A stretch of 49,917 bases of DNA from an uncultured Saprospiraceae bacterium (GTDB taxonomy: Bacteria; Bacteroidota; Bacteroidia; Chitinophagales; Saprospiraceae). The stretch is taken from the NCBI GenBank assembly GCA_937951615.1, contig CALFBH010000082.1:1-49917 (forward strand). The letters run 5' to 3'. The notes beneath the pieces are model-generated. The model had not been told where the DNA came from and searched no databases. It was given only the letters and a program-made list of their open reading frames with translations. This document shows positions 25,514-34,612 of the stretch, in pieces. How positions within the stretch are numbered: position 1 is the stretch's first letter; every line of letters begins with the position of its first letter. The position numbers were made by a program, and so were the translations under genes.

Positions 25514-26941
25514 TTACTTTTTGTACAACCACTGATTGCTCCCAAATCGCTTGTCCAATACATAAGCAGAATGCAATCGAGCAGTATCTTCCAGTCGGAC
25601 AAAATAATAATCGTACAAGGTGTCGGTTCGGACTTCCCTTTCATATCGTAGGTCTTCTATCGCAGTCAGTCGTCCTGTTTTCCAATAAAAAGCAGTCGTA
25701 GGATGATAGATCCAATGGACGCCCAACTTCACCGTTTTGTCGGCCGCCTGTTCCTCTACGTGCAAAGCCATTCGTTTGGTATGCGCTTCAAACCACCATT
25801 CATGGCAGTTTTTAAAATTAGCCAATAAGAAAAAATGAATCAGCCCGAAAATTGCGATTTCGATAATGACTTGTTTTGACCATTTATATTCCCATAATAA
25901 GAAACACAACACAACTGGCAATAAACCCAGCGGCACAAAAATCAAGGCTGTTCGCTGTCGTAAATAATTGGCGTCCAATAAATGGAATTGCACCTTCTGC
26001 ATCAAGACAATACCAACTAAAATCAGCAAGACCGCCAGCATAAAACCAAACCGCTTATCTACCTGCCGTCTGACAAGTTGCACTGCTGCCCACCCCATTG
26101 CGAAAAGCAATAAAAAAATCGCAACAAAGACAAAAATATTCAGCGTCCAGTCCCCAAAATAAGCCTTCTTTTGTAGATAATCACGCATCAAAATTTCAAG
26201 TGTTTGATACAAGGATGCTGCGCCATACTCAAACTGCCCCGCAGTACGCAAATACTGAATAGGACGAATTAAAAGCAGGGCAAGAACAGCCAGAAAGGGT
26301 AGGGGAAATGCAGCATGAAGCCATCGGTTTTTTCCTTTTTTATTAAAATCGAAAAGACGAGGAAACAGCAAAAGTAGATACACCACACCAAGCAAAGCCA
26401 CAATGTAATTCAGATAAATAAAACTACTCAAAACCGCCAAACTCGCTCCAGAAAATGCACCAAGAAGATGACCAGTTTTTTCTGTTTGAATATATTTCCA
26501 AAGAAAATACAAGCTCATCATCATCCATCCACAAGCCATGCCATAGCCACGCGCCAAAGCAAAAAACTCCAGCAAATAAGGATTGATGTTCAGGATTAAA
26601 AAAGCACAAAAAGTCACGAAAAACGGCTTTCCCATATCTCGCAAGAGCAAGCAGGAAGCAAGCAAATAAACCAGATGCGCCAGTACATTAGGCAGCCGCA
26701 CAGCAAATTCAGACGCCCCAAATAACTTCACTGTGATTTGCATCAAAAAAGTATTCAACCAATGCAAATTCGCTGTCCCCCAACACTCCGAACTAGAAAA
26801 ACACAGCCACAAATTCTGGTCAATTCCATTCAGGTAAGTACTGCTTTCATCATGCGTCATAGATAAGAGGCAGGCACGTAAAGTTGTATACGCCAATAGC
26901 AAGACTATCGTACCTCCGAAAATGTAATTTTGTGTTTTCAA
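25514..26941 (-). CDS. GT39/ArnT-like multipass glycosyltransferase
   Basis: The 475-residue integral membrane protein has about ten to twelve hydrophobic segments and a soluble C-terminal tail. Its first extracytoplasmic loop carries MTHDESSTYLN (about 30-40), matching the DE motif of the PMT/ArnT (GT-C) superfamily that binds a metal and a polyprenyl-phosphate sugar donor. The FLMQITVKLFGASEFAVRLPNVLAHLVYLLAS segment (about 66-97) is typical of that fold. It would transfer a sugar to a lipid or protein at the outer face of the inner membrane; acceptor unknown. It is monocistronic and followed by palindromic element C. Confidence 0.85.
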   Translation of the reverse strand: MKTQNYIFGGTIVLLLAYTTLRACLLSMTHDESSTYLNGIDQNLWLCFSSSECWGTANLHWLNTFLMQITVKLFGASEFAVRLPNVLAHLVYLLASCLLLRDMGKPFFVTFCAFLILNINPYLLEFFALARGYGMACGWMMMSLYFLWKYIQTEKTGHLLGAFSGASLAVLSSFIYLNYIVALLGVVYLLLLFPRLFDFNKKGKNRWLHAAFPLPFLAVLALLLIRPIQYLRTAGQFEYGAASLYQTLEILMRDYLQKKAYFGDWTLNIFVFVAIFLLLFAMGWAAVQLVRRQVDKRFGFMLAVLLILVGIVLMQKVQFHLLDANYLRQRTALIFVPLGLLPVVLCFLLWEYKWSKQVIIEIAIFGLIHFFLLANFKNCHEWWFEAHTKRMALHVEEQAADKTVKLGVHWIYHPTTAFYWKTGRLTAIEDLRYEREVRTDTLYDYYFVRLEDTARLHSAYVLDKRFGSNQWLYKK

Positions 26942-27106
26942 TATTTCTTTTTCTGTTTTGAGACTTTTTAACTGAAATATTATTGTTATTTTTACCGCTC
27001 AATATAACTCTTCTATTTATAAACTATGTCAGAAAAGAAACCACTATTTTAGACAAAAACTTTTCACTTTTCAAATTTACTCGGTATCGGGCTGGCAGGG
27101 AAAATC

Positions 27107-27454
27107 TTAACCCAAGTTGAAATAGTAGCCCCCAATTTTACATTTTCACAGTCTGTAGTTTATAGGGCTTATGACGTTTGATTGTTTGATAGTGTGTATA
27201 GCAAATTGGACAATTTTGCCGTTCGATTCGCCCACGGTTGAAACCGTAGGCTACCAGATAGGTCGTGTCTATGACACTTAGCAAAGCTGTCATTTCATGG
27301 GCTGTTCAAGTCGCATCGCGACGAATGGTTTGGTAGCCAATGGTTTTAACCATGGGCGAGAGAGAAAGTGCAATTTGTAATACACACGTTTGATAAAAAC
27401 TTCTTTGACCAGCGTTGATAAGAAGTTGGGGGCTACATATTCAACTTGGGTTAA
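27107..27454. mobile_element. MITE-B, 348-bp element with 29-bp inverted termini
   Basis: The termini TTAACCCAAGTTGAAATAG (left, extending through TAGCCCCCAA) and the complement of TTGGGGGCTACATATTCAAC (right) match at 26 of 29 positions. Nested inside is a second inverted pair, CGCCCACGGTTGAAACCGTA and its near-complement ending AACCATGGGCG, separated by a central segment. There is no coding sequence. A possible 3-bp duplication (ATC) flanks it. A 32-bp collapsed derivative of the same ends lies at 7956-7987. Confidence 0.78.
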
Positions 27455-27495
27455 ATCTTGAATAGTTTTCCTTTTTGGAATTTCATACTGGAAGT

Positions 27496-27547
27496 AGGTT
27501 TAGCAAACTTCCCTTCTCGCCAGGCTTGCCCACAAGTTTACGAAACC
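27496..27547. repeat. Palindromic element C, right-half fragment
   Basis: AGGTTTAGCAAACTTCCC through CACAAGTTTACGAAACC matches the right half of copies 2 and 3; the left half is absent. It lies 84 bases past the stop codon of the methyltransferase gene, next to MITE-B. Confidence 0.8.
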
Positions 27548-27580
27548 GTAAGTACCGTTTTTTATTTTTTGGGATTTTCT

Positions 27581-27616
27581 GGTCAGGCTGGAAGCCTGAA
27601 GTACTTTGGAATTTCC
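27581..27616. repeat. Copy of GGTCAGGCTGGAAGCCTGAA
   Basis: This 36-base stretch matches the interior of the hairpin at 9283-9318 with a few changes. Here the flanking AAATTCC stem is reduced, so it may no longer act as a terminator. Confidence 0.65.
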
Positions 27617-27631
27617 ATTTTGGTGCTTTTC

Positions 27632-28441
27632 TCAAACCTTCTGCGCAATAATCTCCAACACCATAGGTGTCGTCATCATCGCATTCGGATTATTATCAGC
27701 AGCTTGCAAATCAGTTCTTACTTTATCACACCACTCGGCATCTACCCTGCCCAGTTCCAACAAACGATTCAGATTGATTTCTATAAAAGAAGCTGGCCAC
27801 TGCCACATATAATCCGTCGGGCGAATGGCAAAAACCAGCGGTCGGGTAGCTGTGACGACAAAACCGTTTTTGGCTAATAAATCAGGCAATTCCAGCGCAA
27901 TATCCGGCTCTCCACCTGTTTCGCGCCAACTCTTCATCACTTCATCTGTAAAAGATTCCTGCCACTGACTGCGGGGAAATAATCGCCAACTTTTATAACA
28001 AGAATACTCATGAAAAATGACTGTTCCATTTTCATGCAATGCATCACCTATCTTTTTAACCAGCACATCAGGTGAATCTACAAAACAGGACACCCAACGA
28101 CACCAGGCAACATCAAAACCATCTTCCGGTATATCGTCCTTCATCAAATCCACTTCATAAGCATTGACTTTCAAACCCCGCAACTCATGCTGTGCTTTCA
28201 GGTAGTTCAGGTAATTAGCAGAACGTTCTACCGCCACTACGCTGCCCTGCGCACCCACAATCTCAGCTAGATCAACAGTCGCATAGCCAGGACCTGCACC
28301 TACATCCAGCACCCGCGAGCCTTCCGTGATACCAGCTTTTTGCCAGCCTTCCAATACATGTGATCGCCAGATACGATGTTGTAATCCTAAGCGGTCTAGT
28401 TCTGCTTTGTCGGTGCCTAGTATATAGTCTCTTTCTTTCAT
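27632..28441 (-). CDS. Class I SAM-dependent methyltransferase
   Basis: The 269-residue protein has motif I VLDVGAGPGYATVDLAEIVG (about 43-62), VAVERSANYLNYLK (motif post-I), DVAWCRWVSCFVDSPDVLVKKIGDAL and ENGTVIFHEYSCY. It resembles small-molecule or quinone-type methyltransferases (Methyltransf_11/25); the substrate is not identifiable. An upstream ATG at 28510 would prepend a low-complexity NNTTTHQHDNTTTRN tail that is translated intergenic repeat (GTGTTGTCGTGTTGATG on the plus strand), so the start at MKERDYILG (28441) is preferred. Its stop codon lies just beyond a repeat-rich region. Confidence 0.87.
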   Translation of the reverse strand: MKERDYILGTDKAELDRLGLQHRIWRSHVLEGWQKAGITEGSRVLDVGAGPGYATVDLAEIVGAQGSVVAVERSANYLNYLKAQHELRGLKVNAYEVDLMKDDIPEDGFDVAWCRWVSCFVDSPDVLVKKIGDALHENGTVIFHEYSCYKSWRLFPRSQWQESFTDEVMKSWRETGGEPDIALELPDLLAKNGFVVTATRPLVFAIRPTDYMWQWPASFIEINLNRLLELGRVDAEWCDKVRTDLQAADNNPNAMMTTPMVLEIIAQKV

Positions 28442-28442
28442 T

Positions 28443-28490
28443 GTGTTTCGTGTTGTCGTGTTGTCGTGTTGATGTGTTGTAGTGTTATTG
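28443..28490. repeat. GTGTTGTCGTGTTGATGTG simple repeat
   Basis: Same word family as at 5576-5630 and 32682-32758, here directly upstream of the methyltransferase start codon. Confidence 0.7.
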
Positions 28491-28637
28491 TCTTCCTTAT
28501 ACTTCGACATTCATTATTCATCTGTTCGATATCGATATTCAAATATCTTTCAGCGAATTTAGTGGTTTTATACCAAAGGAGTATTTGATTTTGATGACTT
28601 TTTATGTATCTTGTTTTTTCAATTAATAAATGAAATT

Positions 28638-28841
28638 ATGTCTAAAAAATTAGAAGAACGTAAGTGGCACATTAAACAACGTTTAAAAGATGTACAAGAT
28701 GAAGCGATTATTGCGCAAATTGAAAATCTATTAAAGGAGTCTAATCCCTACAAATGGTGGGAAAAACCTTCCAATAAAAAATCTGGAAAATCTGAAAACC
28801 CTGGAAATGGTTTTTTAGATTGTGGAATGATGGTGCCGTAA
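28638..28841 (+). CDS. Small acidic/basic protein, antitoxin-like N-terminus
   Basis: The 67-residue product starts MSKKLEERKWHIKQRLKDVQ and continues DEAIIAQIENLLKES. The pattern LEERK-x-x-x-I-x-x-L-x-x-(V/L)-x-DE-x-x-(I/L)-x-x-IE-x-LL is one I associate with short Bacteroidota proteins often annotated as addiction-module components. The C-terminal half (YKWWEKPSNKKSGKSENPGN...CGMMVP) is Lys/Ser-rich, and the usual antitoxin tail is not evident. No toxin gene is adjacent on either strand. The in-frame ATG at 28611 would add nine hydrophobic residues; 28638 gives the family-like start. Whether it is an orphan antitoxin, a decayed module or something else is open. Confidence 0.55.
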   Translation: MSKKLEERKWHIKQRLKDVQDEAIIAQIENLLKESNPYKWWEKPSNKKSGKSENPGNGFLDCGMMVP

Positions 28842-29131
28842 TTTCACAGTCCAAAACAAAAATCAATCCCTCATTAAATCTTCTATCGGAACAATACCTT
28901 CACAGCCCGTAAGTTTTAACAAAATTTTACCAAAATCATTTTGACTATTTACCTATATGTTGCGGGTAATTGGTATTTTTGCAATAATGTGGAAGAGTAA
29001 CGATTCTAATAACAATCACGCAATCAAACAATTCCACAATTATGACCCGGCTTGAAACTTAATGACCTGTATTTAAGGTTATGACGTCTCAATAAAACAG
29101 TTACCAATCCCCAATCACCAATCAAGATACC
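28842..29131. other. Gap upstream of the coiled-coil gene
   Basis: No gene is visible. TATTTTTG at 28974-28981 fits a -7 box for the plus-strand gene at 29132, but the nearest TTG triplets (28941 and 28960) are at poor spacing. A TTACCAATCCCCAATCACCAATCA-type stretch, seen elsewhere before start codons in this window, ends at the start of the next gene. Confidence 0.4.
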
Positions 29132-32100
29132 ATGGCAAAAACAACGCAACATACTGCCCGTTTATATACCGACCAGGGAAAAGGCTTTGATATTCATCCG
29201 ACAGAGCATACCGTCAAACAAGGAGAGCAGATTTTTGCTTTTCAATTTGAGCAGGCTCAACCTTTGAATAATATCCGCTTTCATCCTGCGGACACCATTG
29301 CAGCGATTCAATTGCAACGAATAGAAGTAACGCTCAAAGACGGAAGCACCATGTCGCCAAATTATGGGACAAATGCCTTGCCACGACACGATAGCTCCTT
29401 TATTTTTGATACGGTGACGCCAACTATTTCCATACATTCTGCCGGACTGGAAATTTCTGCCATTACTTTTCATGTCAATTATATTGCTGTAGATGTAGAT
29501 ACTTATCCACTTATTTTAGAAAATAAAAAAATCTCCCTTAGTCAGAAAGAACAGGGCTGGTCGGAGCAGGTCGGCAGTATTCAGTCGGATGTTGGAGCGA
29601 TTGAATCCAAGATTATGTCGCATCAGGCAGATTCCCGACAAAGTGTCGCGCCGGAGTATTTGGAATTTTACAAAGGCTTGGTGGCTGTTAAAGACCGGAT
29701 TACTTCTGAGAAAGAGCAGCGTATTGAAGAATTGAATCGCGTGATTCGCGAAAAAGAAATCAATGCAGTCACGGCACAAAAAGAAGCTGATATTCGGAAT
29801 AATTATATTGAAGAAAAAGAACGTCTAATAGAGGATTTAAACAAACAAATTCAGGAAAAAGATACCAAATTAGCGATCCTGGAAAGTGAGGTAGAACAGA
29901 AAAAAGAGATCATTACAGAAAAAGATAAACGCATAGAAGAATACGCAAATCTGCTGCGCAAGGAAGAGTCAGAGCTGTCTTCGCACAAAACCCTGCTGGA
30001 ACATAAAACACATTCAGTCGCTGAACTTGAAAGAGAAGTCAATGCCCTCAATGAAACCATGCGCATTAAGGAAAAGACAGCCATTGATACACAAAGTGAA
30101 TTGAATGCAAAGAACGACCAACTCTTGAAAAAAACCAATGCACTGAATGAACAGACGACGACGCAGAGTGAGTTTAAAAAGCAGATCAAAGAATTGAACA
30201 GGGCTTTGAAGGACAGCGAAAAATTTACAGAATTAAATGCCAAAGAATTGGATCTGCAAAGAAAACTGTTGCAGGAAAAAACAGCCCGTATCCATGAATT
30301 GAAAATGGTACTGGAAGAGCGTATTGAAAATGCCGAGATTATCCGTAAAGGCATTGACCTGCGCGACCGAGTCATCAGGGAAAAGAACTCACAGCTTTTG
30401 GAGCAGAGCAGTTTGATGGGAAATTATCGAACGCAGTTGCGCGAACTAGATGAATTGTATGAAACCATTATTTATCCGCAGCACAAAGAGAGCGAAAAAA
30501 CCCGCAAACGTATTTTATCCCTTCTGGGTAAAGATGTTGAACTGGAAGAAAAAAGAAGAAATGCTGATGCTTTATATGCAAAAGTAGAAGCTATTGAAGA
30601 AGAAAAAGTTAGCTACGAAACCCGCATCAAAGATCTGGAGCAATTACTCGACCACGAAGAAGAAAGCAGTTTGCAAAACACACAGTCTTCTGGTCAGTTT
30701 TTTGACAAATTGAAAGATAGAATTGCTGGTGTATTCAATAAATCTTCTAATGGACAGCACAACGAAAATAGACAAAACGGAAGTGCCGATTATAATAATG
30801 GACAAACACCCAACAAACCAGCTGTGCGCTACACCGTAAAACCAGATATTCCACCAGTAGCATTACCAACTTCACAAAAAGCGAATGGCACTTCTGCATC
30901 CGATGAAGCGGAAGTTGCCGAACCTGAGCCTAAAAAGCGACGGAGTACAATAGAAAATGCACTAGGTGTCTCTATTTGTATCATTACTGAAAATGAATTG
31001 GAAGACCTGAAAAAATGTGTGGCTTCAGTGATAGAACAAACAAGCTATCCCAATTACCAACTGCTGATTCATACCAATGCCTGTAAGGATGGTACGCCGC
31101 AATACCTCAAAGAACTGGCGCGGCAACACGATTTTATCCACCTCTCACAGTCCACCGATCCAGAACCTGTTATTCAGGTTTATAATAACCTGACCAATAC
31201 TTTTTCCGAAAATGATATTGTGCTGTTGAGTAATAAAGTTACTGTAGCAGAAGGCTGGTTGACTGGACTACATAAAGCCGTTCACAGTGCCGAACATTAT
31301 GGGATTGCTGGATCTGCGGTTTTATTACCAAATAGAGAGCTGCGCGAATTTGGACTGACACTGGATGCTGCGGGGCAGCTGGTACAGGTCGGAGCATCAG
31401 ATAAACTGGATAGGCATGGAGAACTGAAGGAGACCGGATTTGTATCCAGAGATGCGATGTATATCAAGCGTGATACCATCAATCGCATCGGATTGCTGGA
31501 CAGGCAGTTTAGTATGCTGAATTTTTCAATCAGCGATTTTTGCTATACAGCAAAGGAAAGTAATATTCAAACAGTCGTCACACCCAATTCTACAGTTCGG
31601 GTAGAAACTGTGGGTGTATTATTGCCGACGGACAAAAAAGGAAAAATTGACCAGAAGATAGATTTTAATAAATTTACGGAAAAGCACCTCGGTAAAATGA
31701 ATGGTATTGACTGGGGATTGGCGGATATCAAACTTACCGATATTCGCAAGAGCCTTGGAAAAGATTTTACTGACAATAAGGGTAAGCTACTGGTGAATGG
31801 CACACAAACACTGCCTTCAACACCACATCAGCCCCGCGTAGATGCTGTGGAGTCTTACGAAACCTATGCCGCTTTATATCATCAACATATTGGCGTGTTT
31901 AGAAAAAGAGAGGCAGTGGAGCAGGTATTGAGCAAGACTTATTTTTCAGCTTTTCGTCTGCCGGGTTTTAGTCACCTTACGGGCAAAACGGTAAATTATC
32001 TGGTGGATGAAAATCGTCCCCTTACGATCAATGGCGTCAAATCGCCCGATTATAGAATCAACTTGGTTTGTGATGCGACCAAGACCAATAGCATCATGCG

Positions 32101-32680
32101 GGCAACGTCTTTGGTGATGGAGCAGTTCGTAGATAAGACAGGAGAAACCTGTCTCATGTTCAATGAATTGTCTATCCCACTTCATACCTATTATAAAAAG
32201 CAAATCAAAACACTGACTGCCTGCACTTATCCTGAGCAGGATGCAGAGCAAAAAACAATGAAAGGGATTGGTTTTGAAAATCCGGCGGCACTCAGCTTTG
32301 CCGACAATCAATTTGACCTGTTTGTTGCCAGTGAAATTTTACAACTTATTCCTGATTATAAAAAGGCTTTCGCCGAAATATATCGTTGCCTGAAACCTGG
32401 TGGCGCAGCCATTCTTGTAGTCCCATTTCGGATAGACCAGCAGGAAAATGACGTCCGCGCTACCATCAGTGAATCGGGCAGTGTCAAGCATCTTCAATCA
32501 CCGATGTTCTACGATGACCCTGCGCTTCCCCACCGGCAGTTACTCTGTTTTCAGGAGTTTGGTTGGGGTATATTAGAAGAACTCAGAGCCGCAGGATTCC
32601 AAGAAGTACATGCCAATTTAGTTTGGTCTATCTGCCTCGGTATTCTGGGAAATAATGTGGTGATTACGGCTAGAAAATAA
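29132..32680 (+). CDS. Coiled-coil protein with degenerate GT2 and methyltransferase domains
   Basis: The 1182-residue cytoplasmic-looking protein (no signal peptide) has four parts. Residues 1-130 are a beta-rich domain I do not recognise (TTQHTARLYTDQGKGFDIHP). Residues about 185-540 are a long, heptad-rich coiled coil with many EKE/IEEL repeats. Residues about 612-800 resemble a GT2 glycosyltransferase (GVSICIITENELEDLKKCVA; VAEGWLTGLHKAV; FVSRDAMYIKRDTINRIGLLD). The C-terminal ~280 residues resemble a class I methyltransferase (LSFADNQFDLFVASEILQLI; IYRCLKPGGAAILVVPF). The GT2 metal site, normally L-N-N-D, reads LLSNKV, and the acidic ED motif reads FSISDF. The region where a zinc-binding C-x2-C pair and SAM motif I would be expected reads GFSHLTG and CLMFNEL. 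It may be a structural or binding protein. It appears monocistronic. Confidence 0.85.
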   Translation: MAKTTQHTARLYTDQGKGFDIHPTEHTVKQGEQIFAFQFEQAQPLNNIRFHPADTIAAIQLQRIEVTLKDGSTMSPNYGTNALPRHDSSFIFDTVTPTISIHSAGLEISAITFHVNYIAVDVDTYPLILENKKISLSQKEQGWSEQVGSIQSDVGAIESKIMSHQADSRQSVAPEYLEFYKGLVAVKDRITSEKEQRIEELNRVIREKEINAVTAQKEADIRNNYIEEKERLIEDLNKQIQEKDTKLAILESEVEQKKEIITEKDKRIEEYANLLRKEESELSSHKTLLEHKTHSVAELEREVNALNETMRIKEKTAIDTQSELNAKNDQLLKKTNALNEQTTTQSEFKKQIKELNRALKDSEKFTELNAKELDLQRKLLQEKTARIHELKMVLEERIENAEIIRKGIDLRDRVIREKNSQLLEQSSLMGNYRTQLRELDELYETIIYPQHKESEKTRKRILSLLGKDVELEEKRRNADALYAKVEAIEEEKVSYETRIKDLEQLLDHEEESSLQNTQSSGQFFDKLKDRIAGVFNKSSNGQHNENRQNGSADYNNGQTPNKPAVRYTVKPDIPPVALPTSQKANGTSASDEAEVAEPEPKKRRSTIENALGVSICIITENELEDLKKCVASVIEQTSYPNYQLLIHTNACKDGTPQYLKELARQHDFIHLSQSTDPEPVIQVYNNLTNTFSENDIVLLSNKVTVAEGWLTGLHKAVHSAEHYGIAGSAVLLPNRELREFGLTLDAAGQLVQVGASDKLDRHGELKETGFVSRDAMYIKRDTINRIGLLDRQFSMLNFSISDFCYTAKESNIQTVVTPNSTVRVETVGVLLPTDKKGKIDQKIDFNKFTEKHLGKMNGIDWGLADIKLTDIRKSLGKDFTDNKGKLLVNGTQTLPSTPHQPRVDAVESYETYAALYHQHIGVFRKREAVEQVLSKTYFSAFRLPGFSHLTGKTVNYLVDENRPLTINGVKSPDYRINLVCDATKTNSIMRATSLVMEQFVDKTGETCLMFNELSIPLHTYYKKQIKTLTACTYPEQDAEQKTMKGIGFENPAALSFADNQFDLFVASEILQLIPDYKKAFAEIYRCLKPGGAAILVVPFRIDQQENDVRATISESGSVKHLQSPMFYDDPALPHRQLLCFQEFGWGILEELRAAGFQEVHANLVWSICLGILGNNVVITARK

Positions 32681-32681
32681 T

Positions 32682-32758
32682 GTGTTGTCGTGTTGATGTG
32701 TTGTCGTGTTGATGTACAAAAAACACGACAACACGCCAACACATCAACACGACAACAC
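32682..32758. repeat. GTGTTGTCGTGTTGATG inverted repeat
   Basis: GTGTTGTCGTGTTGATGTG repeats are followed by their complement CAACACGACAACACGCCAAC, giving an extended imperfect hairpin right after the 1182-residue gene. It could terminate transcription, but no T-tract follows. Confidence 0.75.
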
Positions 32759-32894
32759 CCCCTTCCCTGCAAATTCCTACCTAACACATTATTGAATATA
32801 GAAATGAAATCTTAACTTAGTGGCTAGTTTTGGACTTTTGATAGCGTCCATTATCTTCTTTTCTAACCAAAAACCATTTTAAGATAAACATACT

Positions 32895-34466
32895 ATGAAA
32901 CGTATTTTGATATTATTAGCTTCAGTATTGACGCCGCTGTTGAGCATGGCGCAAGACGCGAAGGGATTGGATGAACGCATCAATGACTTGGTACAGCCTG
33001 CTACCGATTGGGTAGAAGGAGTTGTATTTTGGTCTGTACCTATTGGTCAGGGCATGAGTGTACCTTTTGTATTGATTGTGTTGATTGGAAGTGCCTTGTT
33101 TTTTACCATTTATTTTAGTTTTGTCAATCTGACCAAATTCAGATTAGCCATTGACGTAGTAAGAGGTAAATACACACCGCCTAAAAAGAAAGTTACGGCA
33201 GCAGATCGACTGGATACGATACAAGCCGATCATATTGCTGGTGAGGTTAGTCACTTTCAGGCTTTGACGGCTGCTTTATCTGCGACAGTTGGGCTGGGTA
33301 ATATTGCTGGAGTTGCGATTGCCATTGCCATTGGTGGACCAGGTGCTACTTTTTGGATGATTATTGCCGGCTTTTTAGGCATGTCTTCCAAATTTACAGA
33401 GTGTACACTAGGGGTCAAATACCGAGAGGTCGGACCTGATGGTACAGTATATGGTGGTCCGATGTATTACCTAAGTAGAGGTTTGGCAGAAAAAGGATTG
33501 GGTGGACTTGGTAAAGTACTGGCTGTCTTTTTTGCTATTATGTGTGTAGGCGGTTCCTTTGGTGGCGGAAATATGTTTCAGTCGAATCAGGCTGCTGCGC
33601 AGTTCAAGCAAATGATCGGCACAGATTCTACCTCAGCAGGTTTTATGTTTGGTCTTGTTATGGCGGTTTTAGTTGCGATTGTAATTATCGGTGGGATTAA
33701 GCGTATTGGTGCAGTAGCAGAGAAGATTGTTCCAGCGATGGCTATTCTTTATGTCTTTGCAGCGATGGCGATTATTCTATTGAATATCCAACATGTAGGC
33801 ACTGCTTTTGGTCAGATTTTCTCAGGTGCATTTACTGGTGCAGGTATTGCAGGCGGTGTCATCGGTGCTTTGATACAGGGCTTCCGACGAGCTGCCTTCT
33901 CGAATGAGGCAGGTGTTGGTTCGGCAGCTATCGCACACTCAGCGGTGCGCACCGACCATCCGGCGAGTGAAGGTATTGTTGCTTTATTGGAGCCTTTTGT
34001 AGATACTGTGGTGATTTGTACGATGACGGCTTTGGTGATTATCATTATGAATATTGATGGTAGCTTATTGACTTATGGTGTAGCAGATGGACTAGAGGGC
34101 GTAACCCTGACTTCAACGGCTTTTAATAATGCCATTCCAGGTTCTTCTTATATCCTAACGCTTGCGGTTATTTTGTTTGCTTTTTCTACCATGTTGTCTT
34201 GGTCATATTATGGCTTGCAGGCATGGATGTATTTGTTTGGCAAAAGCAAAGCAGCAGATTATACGTATAAAATTTTATTCTGCATTTTTGTCGTGATCGG
34301 TGCTGCTGCCAGTTTGGGCGCAGTGGTCGGCTTTTCAGATGCCATGATTTTTGCGATGGTTTTCCCTAATGTAGTTGGACTGATTTTATTGGCTCCAGTG
34401 GTGAAGGAAGAGTTGAATAAGTATGTTGGCGGGATTAAGTCTGGCGAAATTAAGGCTTATAAGTAG
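32895..34466 (+). CDS. Sodium:alanine/glycine symporter (AGCS family)
   Basis: The 523-residue integral membrane protein takes up alanine or glycine with Na+. Family motifs include the N-terminal-helix region [62 protein letters not shown] (about 117-152, the Na+-binding and substrate site typical of AGCS), [12 protein letters not shown] and [20 protein letters not shown] (about 332). It has an extra N-terminal hydrophobic segment ([20 protein letters not shown]) that looks like a signal peptide, common among Bacteroidota members. About eleven membrane helices are present. Two hairpin terminators follow, so it is likely transcribed alone. Confidence 0.95.
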   Translation: MKRILILLASVLTPLLSMAQDAKGLDERINDLVQPATDWVEGVVFWSVPIGQGMSVPFVLIVLIGSALFFTIYFSFVNLTKFRLAIDVVRGKYTPPKKKVTAADRLDTIQADHIAGEVSHFQALTAALSATVGLGNIAGVAIAIAIGGPGATFWMIIAGFLGMSSKFTECTLGVKYREVGPDGTVYGGPMYYLSRGLAEKGLGGLGKVLAVFFAIMCVGGSFGGGNMFQSNQAAAQFKQMIGTDSTSAGFMFGLVMAVLVAIVIIGGIKRIGAVAEKIVPAMAILYVFAAMAIILLNIQHVGTAFGQIFSGAFTGAGIAGGVIGALIQGFRRAAFSNEAGVGSAAIAHSAVRTDHPASEGIVALLEPFVDTVVICTMTALVIIIMNIDGSLLTYGVADGLEGVTLTSTAFNNAIPGSSYILTLAVILFAFSTMLSWSYYGLQAWMYLFGKSKAADYTYKILFCIFVVIGAAASLGAVVGFSDAMIFAMVFPNVVGLILLAPVVKEELNKYVGGIKSGEIKAYK

Positions 34467-34522
34467 TGATTGGTGATTAGTAATTGGGGTATTGGTAACT
34501 GGTTACTATCTATGATATTTGG

Positions 34523-34550
34523 AAAGGCATCCCTTTGGGATGTCTTTTCT
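34523..34550 (+). terminator. Intrinsic terminator of the symporter gene
   Basis: An 11-bp stem (AAAGGCATCCC with GGGATGTCTTT, one G-T pair) with a TTT loop runs into TTTTCTTGTT. Confidence 0.82.
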
Positions 34551-34556
34551 TGTTAT

Positions 34557-34600
34557 AAAAAAGCCCGCCCAGATAATCTGAGCGGGCTTTTCTTCTTTTT
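34557..34600. terminator. Bidirectional terminator between symporter and LamG gene
   Basis: AAAAGCCCGC (34559-34568) pairs with GCGGGCTTTT (34582-34591), with an inner CAGA/TCTG extension. It is followed by T-rich sequence on both strands (TCTTCTTTTTT on plus, TTTTTTATAA on minus) and serves the minus-strand gene that ends at 34613. Confidence 0.9.
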
Positions 34601-34612
34601 TAACGATGCTGA

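Noticed and set aside
28442-28510. N-terminal extension of the 27632-28441 methyltransferase
   Set aside because: It translates the intergenic GTGTTG repeat into a Thr/Asn/His-rich tail; the internal MKERDYILG start fits better.
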